A stretch of DNA of 47,832 bases from positions 1 through 47,832 of the forward strand of contig JAFAZK010000087.1 in assembly GCA_019239825.1 (NCBI GenBank), given 5' to 3'. The notes beneath the pieces were generated by a model. The model was not told the origin of the DNA. It was given only the letters and a program-made list of their open reading frames with translations, and ran no database searches. Positions 8,574 through 17,924 of the stretch are shown here, piece after piece. How positions within the stretch are numbered: the first letter of the stretch is position 1; the number at the start of each line of letters is the position of its first letter. This DNA is from Verrucomicrobiota bacterium (GTDB taxonomy: Bacteria; Verrucomicrobiota; Verrucomicrobiia; Chthoniobacterales; JAFAMB01). The translations under genes and the position numbers were made by a program.

Positions 8574-9716
8574 TCACTTTGCCGCTGTCGCGTAGGATGG
8601 GTTTTCCCTGAATACTGCATTATTGATGTCGTAGATGAAGGCGTTCGCTTCTCGCTTCGACATATAATCGTTCAAAATCCAGGGGATCAGCTTCGATTTA
8701 TCTAAGTTGTCTTTTTCGAATGGTAGAAAGTTAACGAATACCGCTCGTTTATACGGCTTCTTATCGAAGTACGCGGTGATCTGCTGAAAACAAATGTCTG
8801 CCTCGAGTGTCGGACATTGATTTACGTCCATCGTGGTCTGTCCCTTTGCTACCCAATCCCAGGATTTCTCTTTGCCGTTGCTAGCCCCGAGCCAATACTT
8901 GCTCGGATCAAGCCCGGCTTCCTCCATCGCTTCGAGGGCGCCGGTCATCATCTCGTCATTCTGGACATAAGCGCCATCAAAGCCATCGGGTCCCAGCGAG
9001 GTAATAGCGTCTTGCATCACCTTTTTCGCAGGGTCGGCAAACCAATTGCCTGAGCCCCAGAACACAACTTGCAGATCTTTGCCTCCGGCGCCTTTGACTC
9101 CAACACTGTCCAACAAATTGCCAATATCTTTACCGGCTTTCTTATACGCCTGGAGAAAACCTTGCGACTGGCCGGCGGCGGTCCCTTGACCGAGTTTACC
9201 TTCGACCATAATCAACTTTTTAACGTTGTGTTTCATGGCCGATTGCCCGGCGAGCTCTCCGTCGTAGACCCAGTCAAATCCGGCAAACCCCGCGAGCCCT
9301 GGCTCGTTTGGCGGATTGTGAGTGAGGTGAAACTCCGGGATCCCGGCATCGTGACACCGTTTCAGTGTCTCTGAGGTAGTTTGGGGCGAGTTCTGAACAA
9401 CCACGATCGCGTCCACTCCCTGGGTAATGAAATTCTCGACCGCAGAAATCTGCTCGGGAGCTGTTCCTTGACCAACTACGTCCTGCACTTGCCAACCAGC
9501 TTTTGTGGCCAGCGCTTTGAACACCTGGAAACCCGCTTTGTAATAGTCATCGGAGTTATCCATGTAATAACCGATGACCTTGGGTTTACCACCAGCCGCT
9601 ACGATCTTACTGGCAGGTAAAAACACTGCGCTCAGAACGGTGAGGCCGGTTAACATTAGTGCCAGACGTTTCGTCTGCCGTTTGATCTTCGCTTGATCGA
9701 TTGAACTTCGTTTCAT
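8574..9716 (-). CDS. Sugar ABC transporter, periplasmic binding protein (RbsB/CUT2 type)
   Basis: 380 residues from the ATG at 9716; longer starts would reach into the permease gene. The N-terminus is basic (KRQTKR), followed by a hydrophobic stretch and a likely Sec cleavage site near VAAGG. The mature part starts with KVIGYYMDNSDDYYKAGF, a type I periplasmic-binding-protein opening, and continues with QGVDAIVVVQNSP and YVQNDEMMTGALEAMEEAG, typical of ribose/galactose-type binders. It is third in the operon ATPase-permease-binding protein, 10 bases after the permease stop. The ligand is probably a pentose, hexose or polyol, consistent with the neighbouring isomerases and dehydrogenases. Confidence 0.9.
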   Translation of the reverse strand: MKRSSIDQAKIKRQTKRLALMLTGLTVLSAVFLPASKIVAAGGKPKVIGYYMDNSDDYYKAGFQVFKALATKAGWQVQDVVGQGTAPEQISAVENFITQGVDAIVVVQNSPQTTSETLKRCHDAGIPEFHLTHNPPNEPGLAGFAGFDWVYDGELAGQSAMKHNVKKLIMVEGKLGQGTAAGQSQGFLQAYKKAGKDIGNLLDSVGVKGAGGKDLQVVFWGSGNWFADPAKKVMQDAITSLGPDGFDGAYVQNDEMMTGALEAMEEAGLDPSKYWLGASNGKEKSWDWVAKGQTTMDVNQCPTLEADICFQQITAYFDKKPYKRAVFVNFLPFEKDNLDKSKLIPWILNDYMSKREANAFIYDINNAVFRENPSYATAAK

Positions 9717-9726
9717 TCTTGTTTTG

Positions 9727-10821
9727 TTATTTTGTCGACTCCACGCTTTCTCCTTTCGCTGCCCGTTGTTCTGCGCGCCAACGCAGCTCCTTCCTCCTTG
9801 ACAGGAACCCAGAAATTCTAGTCGAGACATCCCCTGCCGATACCGCGATGATCACTACAAGGCCTTTGGCAACGAACTGCACTTCGGACGGTAAACGCAG
9901 CATGTTCATGGCGTTGCCGATTGATCCTAAAAAGAAAATGCCGATCAAGGTACCCACAATGTTGCCCTTACCGCCTTTGAGCGCGGTGCCGCCGATAACC
10001 ACCATGGCGATACTATCGATCTCCAAGCCTTGACCGAGGGTGATAATGCCGGTGTTCACCCGCGCCAGGAGCATGACCGCGCCGATACCCACCAGGAAAC
10101 CCATGATGACGTAAACCGAGAGTTTCATGTTCTGAACATTGATCCCGGCAAGGTAGGCTGCTTGGGGGCTAGTGCCGACCGCATAGATCCGCCGCCCGTA
10201 TTTCGTGTAGTTCAGAAGCAACCCTGCGAGTAGCGCGATCAAAAAGAAGATGAGGACATAGGGCGGGATGATCAGGCTGAGATGGTTGAACGGATCGCGG
10301 GCTCCCTGAATCAAGTTCACCTTCAAAAAGTCGAGCTCTCGATTCATGATCACTTCTCGCGAATTGCAGAGTAAGAGCGCCATTCCCTGAAATGTGATCA
10401 TTCCGCCCAGCGTAATAATGAAAGGCTCTACCTTAGTTCGCGAAATGATGTAGCCCATGATGGTCTCCAGCACGACCGCGGTCATGATCCCTGCCAAGAT
10501 GGAAGGCACAACTCCGATATGCCACTTTGATATCCCGGTTGCCGTCACGATAGAGACGAGGGAAGCCAGCATCCCAACGGAGAGATCAATTCCTCCCGAG
10601 ATCATCACTATCGTCATACCGATCGCGACGATTCCCGGTACCCCGACTTGCTGCAAGATGTTCAGCAGATTTACCGGGCTGATAAACGTCGGGAATCGAT
10701 TTGTCCCCGCCGTTATCAATTGCAACAGGATGATGATGATGACGAACCCGATAAAGATCGACAACACCCTCAAATTCTCGTGTCGCTGAAAGAGAGATTT
10801 GGGTTTCGCAGGCTCGCTCAT
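9727..10821 (-). CDS. Sugar ABC transporter permease (RbsC type)
   Basis: 364 residues, highly hydrophobic with eight or more membrane segments. Family motifs include GIVAIGMTIVMISGGIDLSVG near residue 60, GINVQNMKLSVYVIMGFL, and IDSIAMVVIGGTALKGGKG near the C-terminal third, the site of contact with the ATPase. The C-terminal tail is charged and cytoplasmic. Its ATG overlaps the stop of the ATPase gene by four bases (ATGA), implying translational coupling. It forms the inner-membrane channel of the importer with the products of 10818-12302 and 8574-9716. Confidence 0.92.
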   Translation of the reverse strand: MSEPAKPKSLFQRHENLRVLSIFIGFVIIIILLQLITAGTNRFPTFISPVNLLNILQQVGVPGIVAIGMTIVMISGGIDLSVGMLASLVSIVTATGISKWHIGVVPSILAGIMTAVVLETIMGYIISRTKVEPFIITLGGMITFQGMALLLCNSREVIMNRELDFLKVNLIQGARDPFNHLSLIIPPYVLIFFLIALLAGLLLNYTKYGRRIYAVGTSPQAAYLAGINVQNMKLSVYVIMGFLVGIGAVMLLARVNTGIITLGQGLEIDSIAMVVIGGTALKGGKGNIVGTLIGIFFLGSIGNAMNMLRLPSEVQFVAKGLVVIIAVSAGDVSTRISGFLSRRKELRWRAEQRAAKGESVESTK

Positions 10822-12302
10822 ATTTCCTTGTGTCCAATCGAGTAGGTCAAAATGTTCTCTTCCGAAATCTGCTCGGTAGTGAGTTCCGCCATCTTCTCCC
10901 CATTCTTCATCACGATGACGCGATCACTCATCGAGATTACCTCAGGCATATCGGATGAAACCATGATGATGGCTTTGCCTTGCTTGAGCAGGTCGACCAT
11001 CACCCTGTAGATCTCCTGCTTGGAGCCGACGTCGATACCTAAGGTCGGTTCGTCAAAAATGAAAATCTCGCCGTTGGTGTTAAACCATTTCGCTAACACC
11101 ACCTTTTGCTGATTGCCGCCGGATAATTCAACTACCCGGGTCTGTGAATTGGGCGACTTAATCGCGAGCTGCTTAACAAACTTGTCTCCGGTCTCAGCAT
11201 CGTCCCGGCGATGAACCACGAAGTCGCGCGTGTTAACCAGGTTCGCGATAGTGACGTTTTGGGCAATCGTTTGGGGAAGGAAGAGCCCGGTATTCTGCCG
11301 GTCTTCCGTGATGAAACACATCTTATTTCGGATGGCTTTCTCCGGGTTCGAGTGTTTGACGACTTTTCCATGGATCAGGATTTCGCCGGAGTCGAGGGGC
11401 GCGCTGCCGAACAGGACGTTCATTAACTCGGAGCGACCTGAACCTGCCATGCCGGCGATGCCCAGAATCTCGCCTCTCCGTAGAGTGAAGGAGATGTCCC
11501 GAGCGCCGTTGCCGGTCACGGCTCTGGCCTCGAATACGGCCTCGCCGATAGGCACCTTTTCGCGCTGATAGAACGTGGAAGGATCCCGTCCAACCATGTC
11601 TCTGATCAGGGTCGTTTTGGTAAGTCCGGCGATTTCATGCTGGCTGACTTTGCGGCCATCTCGTAATACTGTGACTCGGTCTCCAATCTTAAATACCTCT
11701 TCCAGGTGATGAGAAATGTAGATGATGCCGAGGCCGCTATTCTTAACGGTCTCGATAATATCGAGCAGGTTCTCGATCTCGACGGAAGAAAGTGAAGCGG
11801 TGGGCTCGTCGAGAATCATGACTCTCCGCTTGAAAATAAGTCCTTTCGCGATCTCAACGATTTTCTGTCCGCTGCTGTTTAGGTCGTCCATCTTGGCATC
11901 CGGACTGAGGCCGCTCTTGAGGTATTTCAAAACTCCCAAGGTCTGCCGTCTCATCTCGGCTTTTCGCAGGAAACCTCTTTTTACGATCTCCGAGCCGGCG
12001 AAGATATTTTCCATAACGCTGAGCGTATCGAACACCACGTGCTCTTGATAAATCGTCTGGATGCCCAGACTCATGGCCAAGTGCGGATTAAGCACTACCG
12101 GTTTCCCCTCAAACAAGATTTCGCCGCCCTCGTCCGGTTGATAGGCTCCGGAGAGGATCTTAATCAGGGTCGATTTACCGGCACCGTTCTCGCCGCATAG
12201 ACAATGGACTTCGCCCTCGTTCAGATCGAACGAGATATTCTGCAAAGCGACTACGCCGGGAAACGTTTTCGAGATGTTTCTAAGTCGAAGGATCTCGCTC
12301 AT
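10818..12302 (-). CDS. Sugar ABC transporter, duplicated ATPase (RbsA type)
   Basis: 494 residues from the ATG at 12302. Two ABC cassettes: the first has Walker A GENGAGKST and Walker B VMILDEPTAS, but its signature is degenerate (LNSSGQK); the second has the divergent A-loop GMAGSGRSE, a good signature LSGGNQQK and Walker B IFIFDEPTLG. This asymmetry is usual for RbsA/MglA/XylG proteins, which power CUT2 importers. It is the first gene of the operon. The frame is open upstream to 12422, but that stretch is a palindromic repeat rather than conserved protein. This ATPase would not be expected to serve the CUT1-type permeases at 24.6-26.4 kb. Confidence 0.93.
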   Translation of the reverse strand: MSEILRLRNISKTFPGVVALQNISFDLNEGEVHCLCGENGAGKSTLIKILSGAYQPDEGGEILFEGKPVVLNPHLAMSLGIQTIYQEHVVFDTLSVMENIFAGSEIVKRGFLRKAEMRRQTLGVLKYLKSGLSPDAKMDDLNSSGQKIVEIAKGLIFKRRVMILDEPTASLSSVEIENLLDIIETVKNSGLGIIYISHHLEEVFKIGDRVTVLRDGRKVSQHEIAGLTKTTLIRDMVGRDPSTFYQREKVPIGEAVFEARAVTGNGARDISFTLRRGEILGIAGMAGSGRSELMNVLFGSAPLDSGEILIHGKVVKHSNPEKAIRNKMCFITEDRQNTGLFLPQTIAQNVTIANLVNTRDFVVHRRDDAETGDKFVKQLAIKSPNSQTRVVELSGGNQQKVVLAKWFNTNGEIFIFDEPTLGIDVGSKQEIYRVMVDLLKQGKAIIMVSSDMPEVISMSDRVIVMKNGEKMAELTTEQISEENILTYSIGHKEI

Positions 12303-12352
12303 GGAATGGAAACGTTCACGGTTCCCCGTTGTCCGTTTGCCTTTCGCGATCA

Positions 12353-12456
12353 CCGGTAGGGACGAGCTCCTGCTCGTCCGCGGAATTCGGGCGAGTTCGA
12401 AGTGGCGGAGCTGTGAGCGCAAAGAGCACTGACGAGCAGGAGCTCGTCCCTACCGG
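12353..12456. repeat. REPIN-like inverted pair of palindromic elements
   Basis: Two perfectly complementary 26-bp arms (12353-12378 and 12431-12456) are separated by 52 bases. Each arm itself contains a small hairpin, GACGAGC-TCCT-GCTCGTC, followed or preceded by a GGGAC/CCTACCGG block. Two inverted REP-type units around a short spacer is the layout called a REPIN. The left arm lies about 50 bases upstream of the RbsA start codon, so it would be in its leader or promoter region. No transposase of the RAYT type is visible in this window. Confidence 0.8.
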
Positions 12457-12724
12457 CCGCCAAGGCCGATTTTGACGCCCATGGACAGCCGCCGGATTCT
12501 CGATCCGTTTGGTCATCATTTGTTGGTTGGGGGTGGACGCGAACGCAGGTGCGGGTAGCTCCGGCACCTTGGCAGTCTACAAACCTACTTCGATTAAAAT
12601 CAGATTCGAATAAAATTGAAAAGCCGAAGCCGTATTTATTTAGCGACCAGAAATAAAACTAGCGGCCAGAAATAAAACCTTCGCATCGTCGGGTCATAGG
12701 TTCCTGGTAAAACGGCTCCGTAGG

Positions 12725-12742
12725 GGCAGCCGCCGGGCTGCC
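12725..12742. repeat. Short palindrome GGCAGCC-GCCG-GGCTGCC
   Basis: A 7-bp GC-only stem with a 4-base loop in the long intergenic region. It looks like another dispersed palindromic element rather than a terminator, as no T-run follows. Confidence 0.6.
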
Positions 12743-13361
12743 GGAGTAGCATAACCCCCCGGATAGCGGCTACAGCGTGGACCATCCACCCCGGCGGAGG
12801 GGAGCCGCATTAGAGAGGTGCCGGCTGTAGATTGGGAGGCGGTCTATCGTCCATAGGTTGAAAAGACGTGTCCGGCTGCGGCTCCCTTTGGTGTGGCAGA
12901 TTCTATGGTTCCTTTGATCCCAACGTGCTGCATATCCGTCCCACCCCAGGGAGTCGCGTCTATCTGAGCGCCATACTTAAAAAGATTTTTCGGTGTCGAC
13001 ACGCGTGCGAGCTCTAACACCGAATGCGACGCCCCTCCGTCCGTTGTCCTTTAACAGCCATCGAGATGCCGGATCTGACTGGCTCCAACCTCTTAGGTTG
13101 AGGCGCACGGGCAGCTGCCGGACTGCTACCGTGTTCACGCAAATGGGCGGTTGCCGGATGACGGACCAAAGGCGGAACTTGTTATGAAACCAGGCAGAGG
13201 TTAACATCGGACCGTGGCTGGATCTGATGAAAGTCGGGCCCGCCAGTTTCCAATTCCCCCACCTAACAACCAAGAACCGCCCGTGTATTCAAAAGGCTGC
13301 GATTGCTGCACCGCTTGTCGCTCGATCGCGTCCGGAGTCACGGCCCCCCTGATTTCATCTC

Positions 13362-14399
13362 ATGAATAATTTTCCGAAGCTACACAACGCGATGTGGCCT
13401 GGACTCGTCGGGAAGGGTCCCGGATCTGAGCCTTTTATTGATCTCGATACAATGTTGAATCTGACGACCGGCGCTACGTGCGGTGAGGTCCGGTTTGAAG
13501 GGGTAGACCTGTTTCTTGCCGATCCTCATATCAGTATCGATTCGACCGACGACGATCTGAAACGATTGTCCGATAAACTCGCTTCGAAGGACCTGATGGC
13601 CGGGACAGTGATCGCGCCGGTGTGGCCTCCGACCGGGGGCGGTTCTGCTATGGGGACCCCGGAGGAGCGCCGGCGCTTCATTGAACAAGTCAGAAAAGCC
13701 AGCGGGATCGCGAGCAGGCTCACAGAATTAGGGATCAGGCCGTATGGCGTTGTCAGAATCGATTCCGCCACGGATGTGGAGACTTGGGCTAATGACCCTG
13801 ATGCATCGAAGAAGATTGCGGCGACTTTTCGCGAGTGCTGCGAAATCGCCGAAGGTGACGGGGAACTTTTGGCGGCTGAAGGCGAGATCTGCTGGGGTGG
13901 GATGCACAGTTGGAGACGGATGCTTGAGCTGTTGGAATTGGTAGACCGACCCGGCACACTCGGTTTCCAAGCAGACATGGCGCACACCCTTCTCTACACC
14001 TTGGGTTACAACGCTCCGGAGGACGCGATTTTACCTGCGGGGTTTGATTGGAAGGATAGTAGCAAGGTGCAAGAAGCTTTGAAGACCATGACGCGCGAGT
14101 TGCGCCCGTGGACCTTCGATTTTCACGTCGCTCAAAACGATGCCACCGTGAAAGGCAGCGGTTCTCATGATAAAACCGGGCGTCATTGTTTACCGGATGA
14201 TCCAAACGGTAAGCTGAATGTGGCTCGCGACGCCGGTTACTGGTTGCGAGATGAGAAAGGAAACCTGACCAAGGCGTTCGAGCACATTTGCTGGGATGGC
14301 TGCATGTTCCCCAACGAAGTGATGCTGAAACAGGAGACCTGGGATTCTATCCTGCGGACTATGGTTGCCGTACGAGAGGCTCACGGTTGGGAGGAGTGA
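13362..14399 (+). CDS. Xylose-isomerase-like TIM-barrel protein
   Basis: 345 residues. Barrel-type motifs are spread through the chain: CGEVRFEGVDLF, the Glu in AAEGEICWGG, the Asp and His in GFQADMAHTLLY, and the His in FDFHVAQNDATVKG. It also carries a Cys/Trp-containing tail, AFEHICWDGCMF. It is only distantly similar to the isomerase at 3075-4112. It precedes a Gfo/Idh/MocA gene by 79 bases, repeating the isomerase-plus-dehydrogenase pairing at 1.9-4.1 kb in the opposite order. Isomerase or epimerase activity on a sugar or inosose is likely; the substrate is unknown. Confidence 0.8.
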   Translation: MNNFPKLHNAMWPGLVGKGPGSEPFIDLDTMLNLTTGATCGEVRFEGVDLFLADPHISIDSTDDDLKRLSDKLASKDLMAGTVIAPVWPPTGGGSAMGTPEERRRFIEQVRKASGIASRLTELGIRPYGVVRIDSATDVETWANDPDASKKIAATFRECCEIAEGDGELLAAEGEICWGGMHSWRRMLELLELVDRPGTLGFQADMAHTLLYTLGYNAPEDAILPAGFDWKDSSKVQEALKTMTRELRPWTFDFHVAQNDATVKGSGSHDKTGRHCLPDDPNGKLNVARDAGYWLRDEKGNLTKAFEHICWDGCMFPNEVMLKQETWDSILRTMVAVREAHGWEE

Positions 14400-14478
14400 G
14401 CGGACCAGGTAAAAAGTGAAAAGGCACCCGCTTCTAAGCTCCTGATCTGCTGCAACTCATCGAACTCCTTTCCTTCTT

Positions 14479-15609
14479 ATGAAGAAACTCAATGTCGGTT
14501 TAATCGGCTACGGCTTTATGGGACGGGCGCACTCCAATGCGTACCTTTCCGTCAGCCAATTCTTTGATCTCAAATATCAACCAGTCTTGAAAGCGGTTGC
14601 TGCGCGAGACTCAGGTAAAGTTAAGCAATTCGCTCACAAATGGGGTTACGAATCTCATTACTCAGACTGGAGAAAGCTGATTGAGGACCCCGCGATTGAG
14701 CTTATCGATATCGCCAGCCCGAATGATACGCATGCTGAGATTGCCATTGCGGCCCTCGAGGCAGGCAAAATGGTGTTATGCGAAAAACCGTTGGCGCGTA
14801 ATCTGGCGGAGGCACAACGCATGGTGGACGCCGCCAAAAAAGCGGGAACGCGAACCATGGTCTGGTATAACTATCGGCGCATTCCGGCGGTGACGTTAGC
14901 GAAGCAAATCATCGGGTCCGGCAAGCTTGGGCGGATCTTCCATTATCGAGCGAAGTTTCTACAGGACTGGACAATATCTGCCGCGGTTCCCCAAGGCGGC
15001 GCCGCTTTGTGGCGCCTCGATATCGACGTAGCCGGAAGCGGTGTGACCGGGGATCTCTTGGCTCATTGCATCGATACGGCGATCTGGTTGAACGGAGAGA
15101 TCGATGCAGTCTCAGCGATGACGGAGACTTTCATCAAGGAACGCCAGCACCAGGTAACCGGCAAAATGACTGATGTTGGCATCGACGATGCCAGCGCTTT
15201 CCTCGGCCGGTTCAAGAACGGGTCACTCGCTACGTTCGAAGCGACGCGATACGCCCGAGGTCACAAGGCGCTTTATACGCTGGAGATCAACGGGGAACAT
15301 GGTTCCATCGCCTGGGATCTTCACGATCTGCACCGGCTGCAATGGTTTGATCATAAAGACGAAGGTAATATGCGCGGCTGGCGTTCGATCCATGTGACCG
15401 ATGGAGATCATCCTTACATGGCCCATTGGTGGGTGCCTGGTCTTTCCATAGGATATGAACACTCGTTCATTCATCAGGTCGCCGACTTCGTGAATTCTCT
15501 AGACGAGAAAACTCCGGCGGAACCAACCTTTGAATCCGCCTTGGAGACCGAGAAGGTTGTGGATGCGGTGCTGCGTTCGGCCGACTCGCAGAAATGGGAG
15601 ACGGTCTGA
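14479..15609 (+). CDS. Gfo/Idh/MocA-family oxidoreductase
   Basis: 376 residues. The Rossmann motif [16 protein letters not shown] is at the N-terminus, the family motif [12 protein letters not shown] is near residue 97, and the C-terminal domain contains [17 protein letters not shown], the region of the catalytic Asp/His pair. It is likely to use NAD(P) on a sugar or sugar acid made available by the isomerase gene immediately upstream. The leader contains a degenerate repeat (GAACTCC-type, 14440-14475) that ends at the start codon, so the ribosome-binding site is poor. The stop codon abuts the first arm of an inverted repeat pair. Confidence 0.9.
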   Translation: MKKLNVGLIGYGFMGRAHSNAYLSVSQFFDLKYQPVLKAVAARDSGKVKQFAHKWGYESHYSDWRKLIEDPAIELIDIASPNDTHAEIAIAALEAGKMVLCEKPLARNLAEAQRMVDAAKKAGTRTMVWYNYRRIPAVTLAKQIIGSGKLGRIFHYRAKFLQDWTISAAVPQGGAALWRLDIDVAGSGVTGDLLAHCIDTAIWLNGEIDAVSAMTETFIKERQHQVTGKMTDVGIDDASAFLGRFKNGSLATFEATRYARGHKALYTLEINGEHGSIAWDLHDLHRLQWFDHKDEGNMRGWRSIHVTDGDHPYMAHWWVPGLSIGYEHSFIHQVADFVNSLDEKTPAEPTFESALETEKVVDAVLRSADSQKWETV

Positions 15610-15858
15610 TCCACAGAGATAGAAGACTATAGATCCGCAGATTACACAGATTACGCAGATTTCGGCTCGGATACTGATGTCGCTCCGTAGAGAAACAGAT
15701 CGGTCGCAAAAGGTCCACTTCTTGGTCACTCGATATAAAACCGGCACTTCATAAAACCCCACGACTTTAATAGCTCCCCGATACGGCCCGGCTCCACGCC
15801 GAAATCTGCGTTAATCTGCGTAATCTGCGGATAAATATGGTCTTCTTTAATCCGTGGA
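15610..15858. repeat. Inverted pair of GCAGATTAC-type repeats
   Basis: The left arm (15610-15665) and right arm (15799-15858) are imperfect reverse complements, each holding three units of a GCAGATTAC/GCAGATT repeat flanked by TCCAC-GGA and AGAAGAC blocks. They enclose 133 bases without a gene. The right arm ends 31 bases before the HAD phosphatase start. A second pair of the same type lies beyond that gene (16774-17015). Confidence 0.75.
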
Positions 15859-15889
15859 CCGGTTTCTGGGAGCAGAGTAAGGGAAGGGG

Positions 15890-16750
15890 ATGAACGAGCC
15901 AGCCGCGGGAAAATCTGTGGTCCGGTTATTCGCCATCGATGTCGATGGCACGCTGCTTGACCGCGCTCATCGATTAAGAAGCGAGGTAAAAGAAGCGGTC
16001 AATCGATTGGCTTCTTCGGGCGTTAAGGTCGTCTTGGCTACCGCTCGGAGTCCCCAAGCGGTGGTCGAAATTGTCAAACAATTCGATTTCGCTCCCTCCT
16101 TGATCTGTTTCTCCGGCGGATGGATCGGCGAACTGGATGCAGAATCAAGGCACCCGGCAAATGTTCGGCTAGATCTGCGGCTGCCGCTGGACATCGCACG
16201 TTCGATCGTGAGCCTAGCGATCAATCAAGGCGTCGAACCCAATGTTTTCACTCCGGACAGCTGGCGAGTGAGAAAGTTGACTGACGAAATCACGGAAGAA
16301 ATCGAGATCGTCAATCTGCAGCCCGTGGTGTCGGACGAATTGCTGGCCGGCGATATTGAACCCAGCAAAATCATGCTGATCAGTCGACTGGATATAGCGG
16401 ACACAGCACTACCGTCTATCGAGAGATCAATTCGATCTCTTAGTGCGATTGCGGTTTCAACCATCACGTATTCGAAGCGGAACTACCTTGAGATCTTACC
16501 GGTGGACGTGAACAAGGCGAAGGCTATCGCTGCTCTGTCGCAATTTCTCGGGGTCGATCGATCAGAGGTAGCCGGTGTTGGTGACGGTCTGAATGATTTG
16601 GAGATGTTGAGTGAAGCGGGGTTCGCCATCGCCATGGGGAACGCTTCGGACCGGCTCAAAACAGCCGCTGATCTGGTAGTTGGTTCAAACGACGAGGCTG
16701 GGGTTGCTCAGGCCGTGACCGAGATTCTGACTCGCAACCGGCAAAGTTGA
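15890..16750 (+). CDS. HAD-superfamily Cof-type phosphatase
   Basis: 286 residues, subclass IIB (Cof/YbiV-like). Motif I is FAIDVDGTLLD (nucleophile Asp17, acid Asp19), motif II is LATARS (Thr51), motif III Lys is in VNKAKAIAAL and motif IV is GVGDGLNDLEML. These enzymes dephosphorylate sugar phosphates and other small metabolites in the cytoplasm. Purine-rich GGGAAGGGG before the ATG is one of the better Shine-Dalgarno sites in the window. It sits among sugar enzymes but is separated on both sides by inverted repeats, so it is probably transcribed on its own. Confidence 0.9.
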   Translation: MNEPAAGKSVVRLFAIDVDGTLLDRAHRLRSEVKEAVNRLASSGVKVVLATARSPQAVVEIVKQFDFAPSLICFSGGWIGELDAESRHPANVRLDLRLPLDIARSIVSLAINQGVEPNVFTPDSWRVRKLTDEITEEIEIVNLQPVVSDELLAGDIEPSKIMLISRLDIADTALPSIERSIRSLSAIAVSTITYSKRNYLEILPVDVNKAKAIAALSQFLGVDRSEVAGVGDGLNDLEMLSEAGFAIAMGNASDRLKTAADLVVGSNDEAGVAQAVTEILTRNRQS

Positions 16751-16773
16751 ACGCTGGCCGCGATCCGCAGGTT

Positions 16774-17015
16774 AAAAGTTTAGATATCCGCAGATTACAC
16801 AGATTACGCAGATTACGGTTTTGAGGACGATTCTATTGGCAGGTGAAAAGGGACCACGTCTTGCAGGAACCGAAGCGAAACTCCGTAAGAGCGCCATCTT
16901 TGTAGGCCAGGGTCGAGAATCCGCGCCAAGCTCCGTATGAGTGGCATATGCGGTTCAAAGCAACTTTAGTCAAAATCTGCGTAGTCCATGTAATCTGCCG
17001 ATATTTTTAGACTTT
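16774..17015. repeat. Second inverted pair of GCAGATTAC-type repeats with nested palindromes
   Basis: Arms at 16774-16815 and 16972-17015 are imperfect reverse complements built of GCAGATTAC units and an AGTTTAGATATC-like end. Between them lie two diverged copies of the GCTCC-GTA-GGAGC element (16881-16895 and 16930-16941), which is found in better form at 27989-28164. One repeat class thus sits inside another. The right arm ends 9 bases before the alpha/beta hydrolase ATG. Confidence 0.7.
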
Positions 17016-17024
17016 GGGTAAACT

Positions 17025-17576
17025 ATGCGAATGGAATCAGGGAGAACCGTCTTAATTATTCCTGGCCTCGGCAACTCAGGCCCAGAACACTGGCAATCAT
17101 TATGGGAGAGCAGTCACCCAGAATATCAGCGGGTTCTTCAATCGGATTGGGACAGTCCTCGATGCGCAGATTGGGTTGCGAATCTTGATGCCGCGATTTC
17201 AGGCGCCGATCGGCCGGTGGTGTTGGTGGCTCACAGCATGGGCTGTATGGCGGTCATTCATTGGGCAGCAACCACGCGTAACCCTGATGAACGCGTAGTT
17301 GCAGCACTCTTGGTCTCGCCTCCCGATGTCGAAGCCGAAACGATCCCGACTGGTCCCACCGGCTTTGCCCCTTGTCCCCTCATCCGGTTACCTTTCAAAT
17401 CCATCGCGGTTGCCAGCACCAATGATCCCTTCGTCACTCTCGAGCGAGCAAAAATCTTCACAGGCGCTTGGGGCAGTGAACTAATGGTTTTAGAGTCCGC
17501 CGGCCATATCAACGCAGCCTCCGGCCACGGCCCATGGCCTGAAGGGGAACGGTTGCTCGCTAAGTTGCTCAAGTGA
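17025..17576 (+). CDS. Small alpha/beta hydrolase, RBBP9/YdeN type
   Basis: 183 residues. The opening VLIIPGLGNSGPEHWQSLW is characteristic of the RBBP9/YdeN serine-hydrolase family. The apparent catalytic triad is Ser71 in AHSMG, Asp134 in STNDPF and His161 in AGHIN. Bacterial members are short cytoplasmic esterases of unknown physiological substrate. The ATG at 17025 lies directly behind a repeat arm; Met3 at 17031 is an equally possible start. No operon partner is evident, as the next gene is about 350 bases on. Confidence 0.88.
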   Translation: MRMESGRTVLIIPGLGNSGPEHWQSLWESSHPEYQRVLQSDWDSPRCADWVANLDAAISGADRPVVLVAHSMGCMAVIHWAATTRNPDERVVAALLVSPPDVEAETIPTGPTGFAPCPLIRLPFKSIAVASTNDPFVTLERAKIFTGAWGSELMVLESAGHINAASGHGPWPEGERLLAKLLK

Positions 17577-17924
17577 CAAACGGTTTCTTCCGCTCATTTT
17601 GGGGCGGGGTGTTTTTTGGGATCGGTATCCTGGGGTTAAAACCCGAGGCTTAGTCCTTCGGCCCCTTCAGGACCAATGCGATATCTCTCGATTGGCGAAG
17701 TTAGGATCGAACCCGGCTTCGATTTCTTTCATTCGCATCCGTTCGTGTCCATTCGCGGTTATTTCTTCATCTGCGTAAATCTGCGTCCATCTGCGGTTGA
17801 TTTTCCGAGTTCGTGTCCATTTGCGGTCAAAAAAGGGTTTGCAAAGTCTACTTAATCGGTAAGGATACTAATCTAGGGTACTTTGAAGTTGGCCCTATGG
17901 TAGAGACCTCCGGAGGCAATATCG
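17577..17924. other. Repeat-filled intergenic region
   Basis: 348 bases with no gene. It contains a GGGTTAAAACCC palindrome (about 17634-17645), a stem-like CCTTCGGCCCCTTCAGG stretch, and at 17720-17830 a run of 8-11 bp units alternating TCTGCGTAAA, TCTGCGTCCA, TCTGCGGTTG and TTCGTGTCCAT. That run is the same kind as the GCAGATT pairs but single-sided. A GGAGG at about 17908-17912 is the ribosome-binding site of the rhodanese gene. Confidence 0.5.

Larger units (their letters stand above)
12303..13361. other. 1.06-kb intergenic region between divergent operons, rich in palindromes
   Basis: No credible gene is seen. It should hold the promoters of the leftward RbsABC operon and of the rightward isomerase/oxidoreductase genes, though I cannot pick out convincing -35/-10 boxes. 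It contains the REPIN-like pair at 12353-12456, a GGCAGCC-loop-GGCTGCC hairpin at 12725-12742, and direct near-repeats ATTTA-GCGACCAGAAATAAAA / CTAGCGGCCAGAAATAAAA at about 12636-12678. The open frames in 12977-13273 read as low-complexity Arg/Pro-rich sequence and are not supported. Confidence 0.55.

Noticed and set aside
12977..13273. Open frames in the 1.06-kb gap upstream of the isomerase gene
   Set aside because: No conserved motif, and composition follows the surrounding repeat-rich DNA.
15610..17830. CRISPR-like look of the repeated GCAGATTAC units
   Set aside because: Units are adjacent, degenerate and partly inverted, with no equal-length unique spacers and no cas genes.
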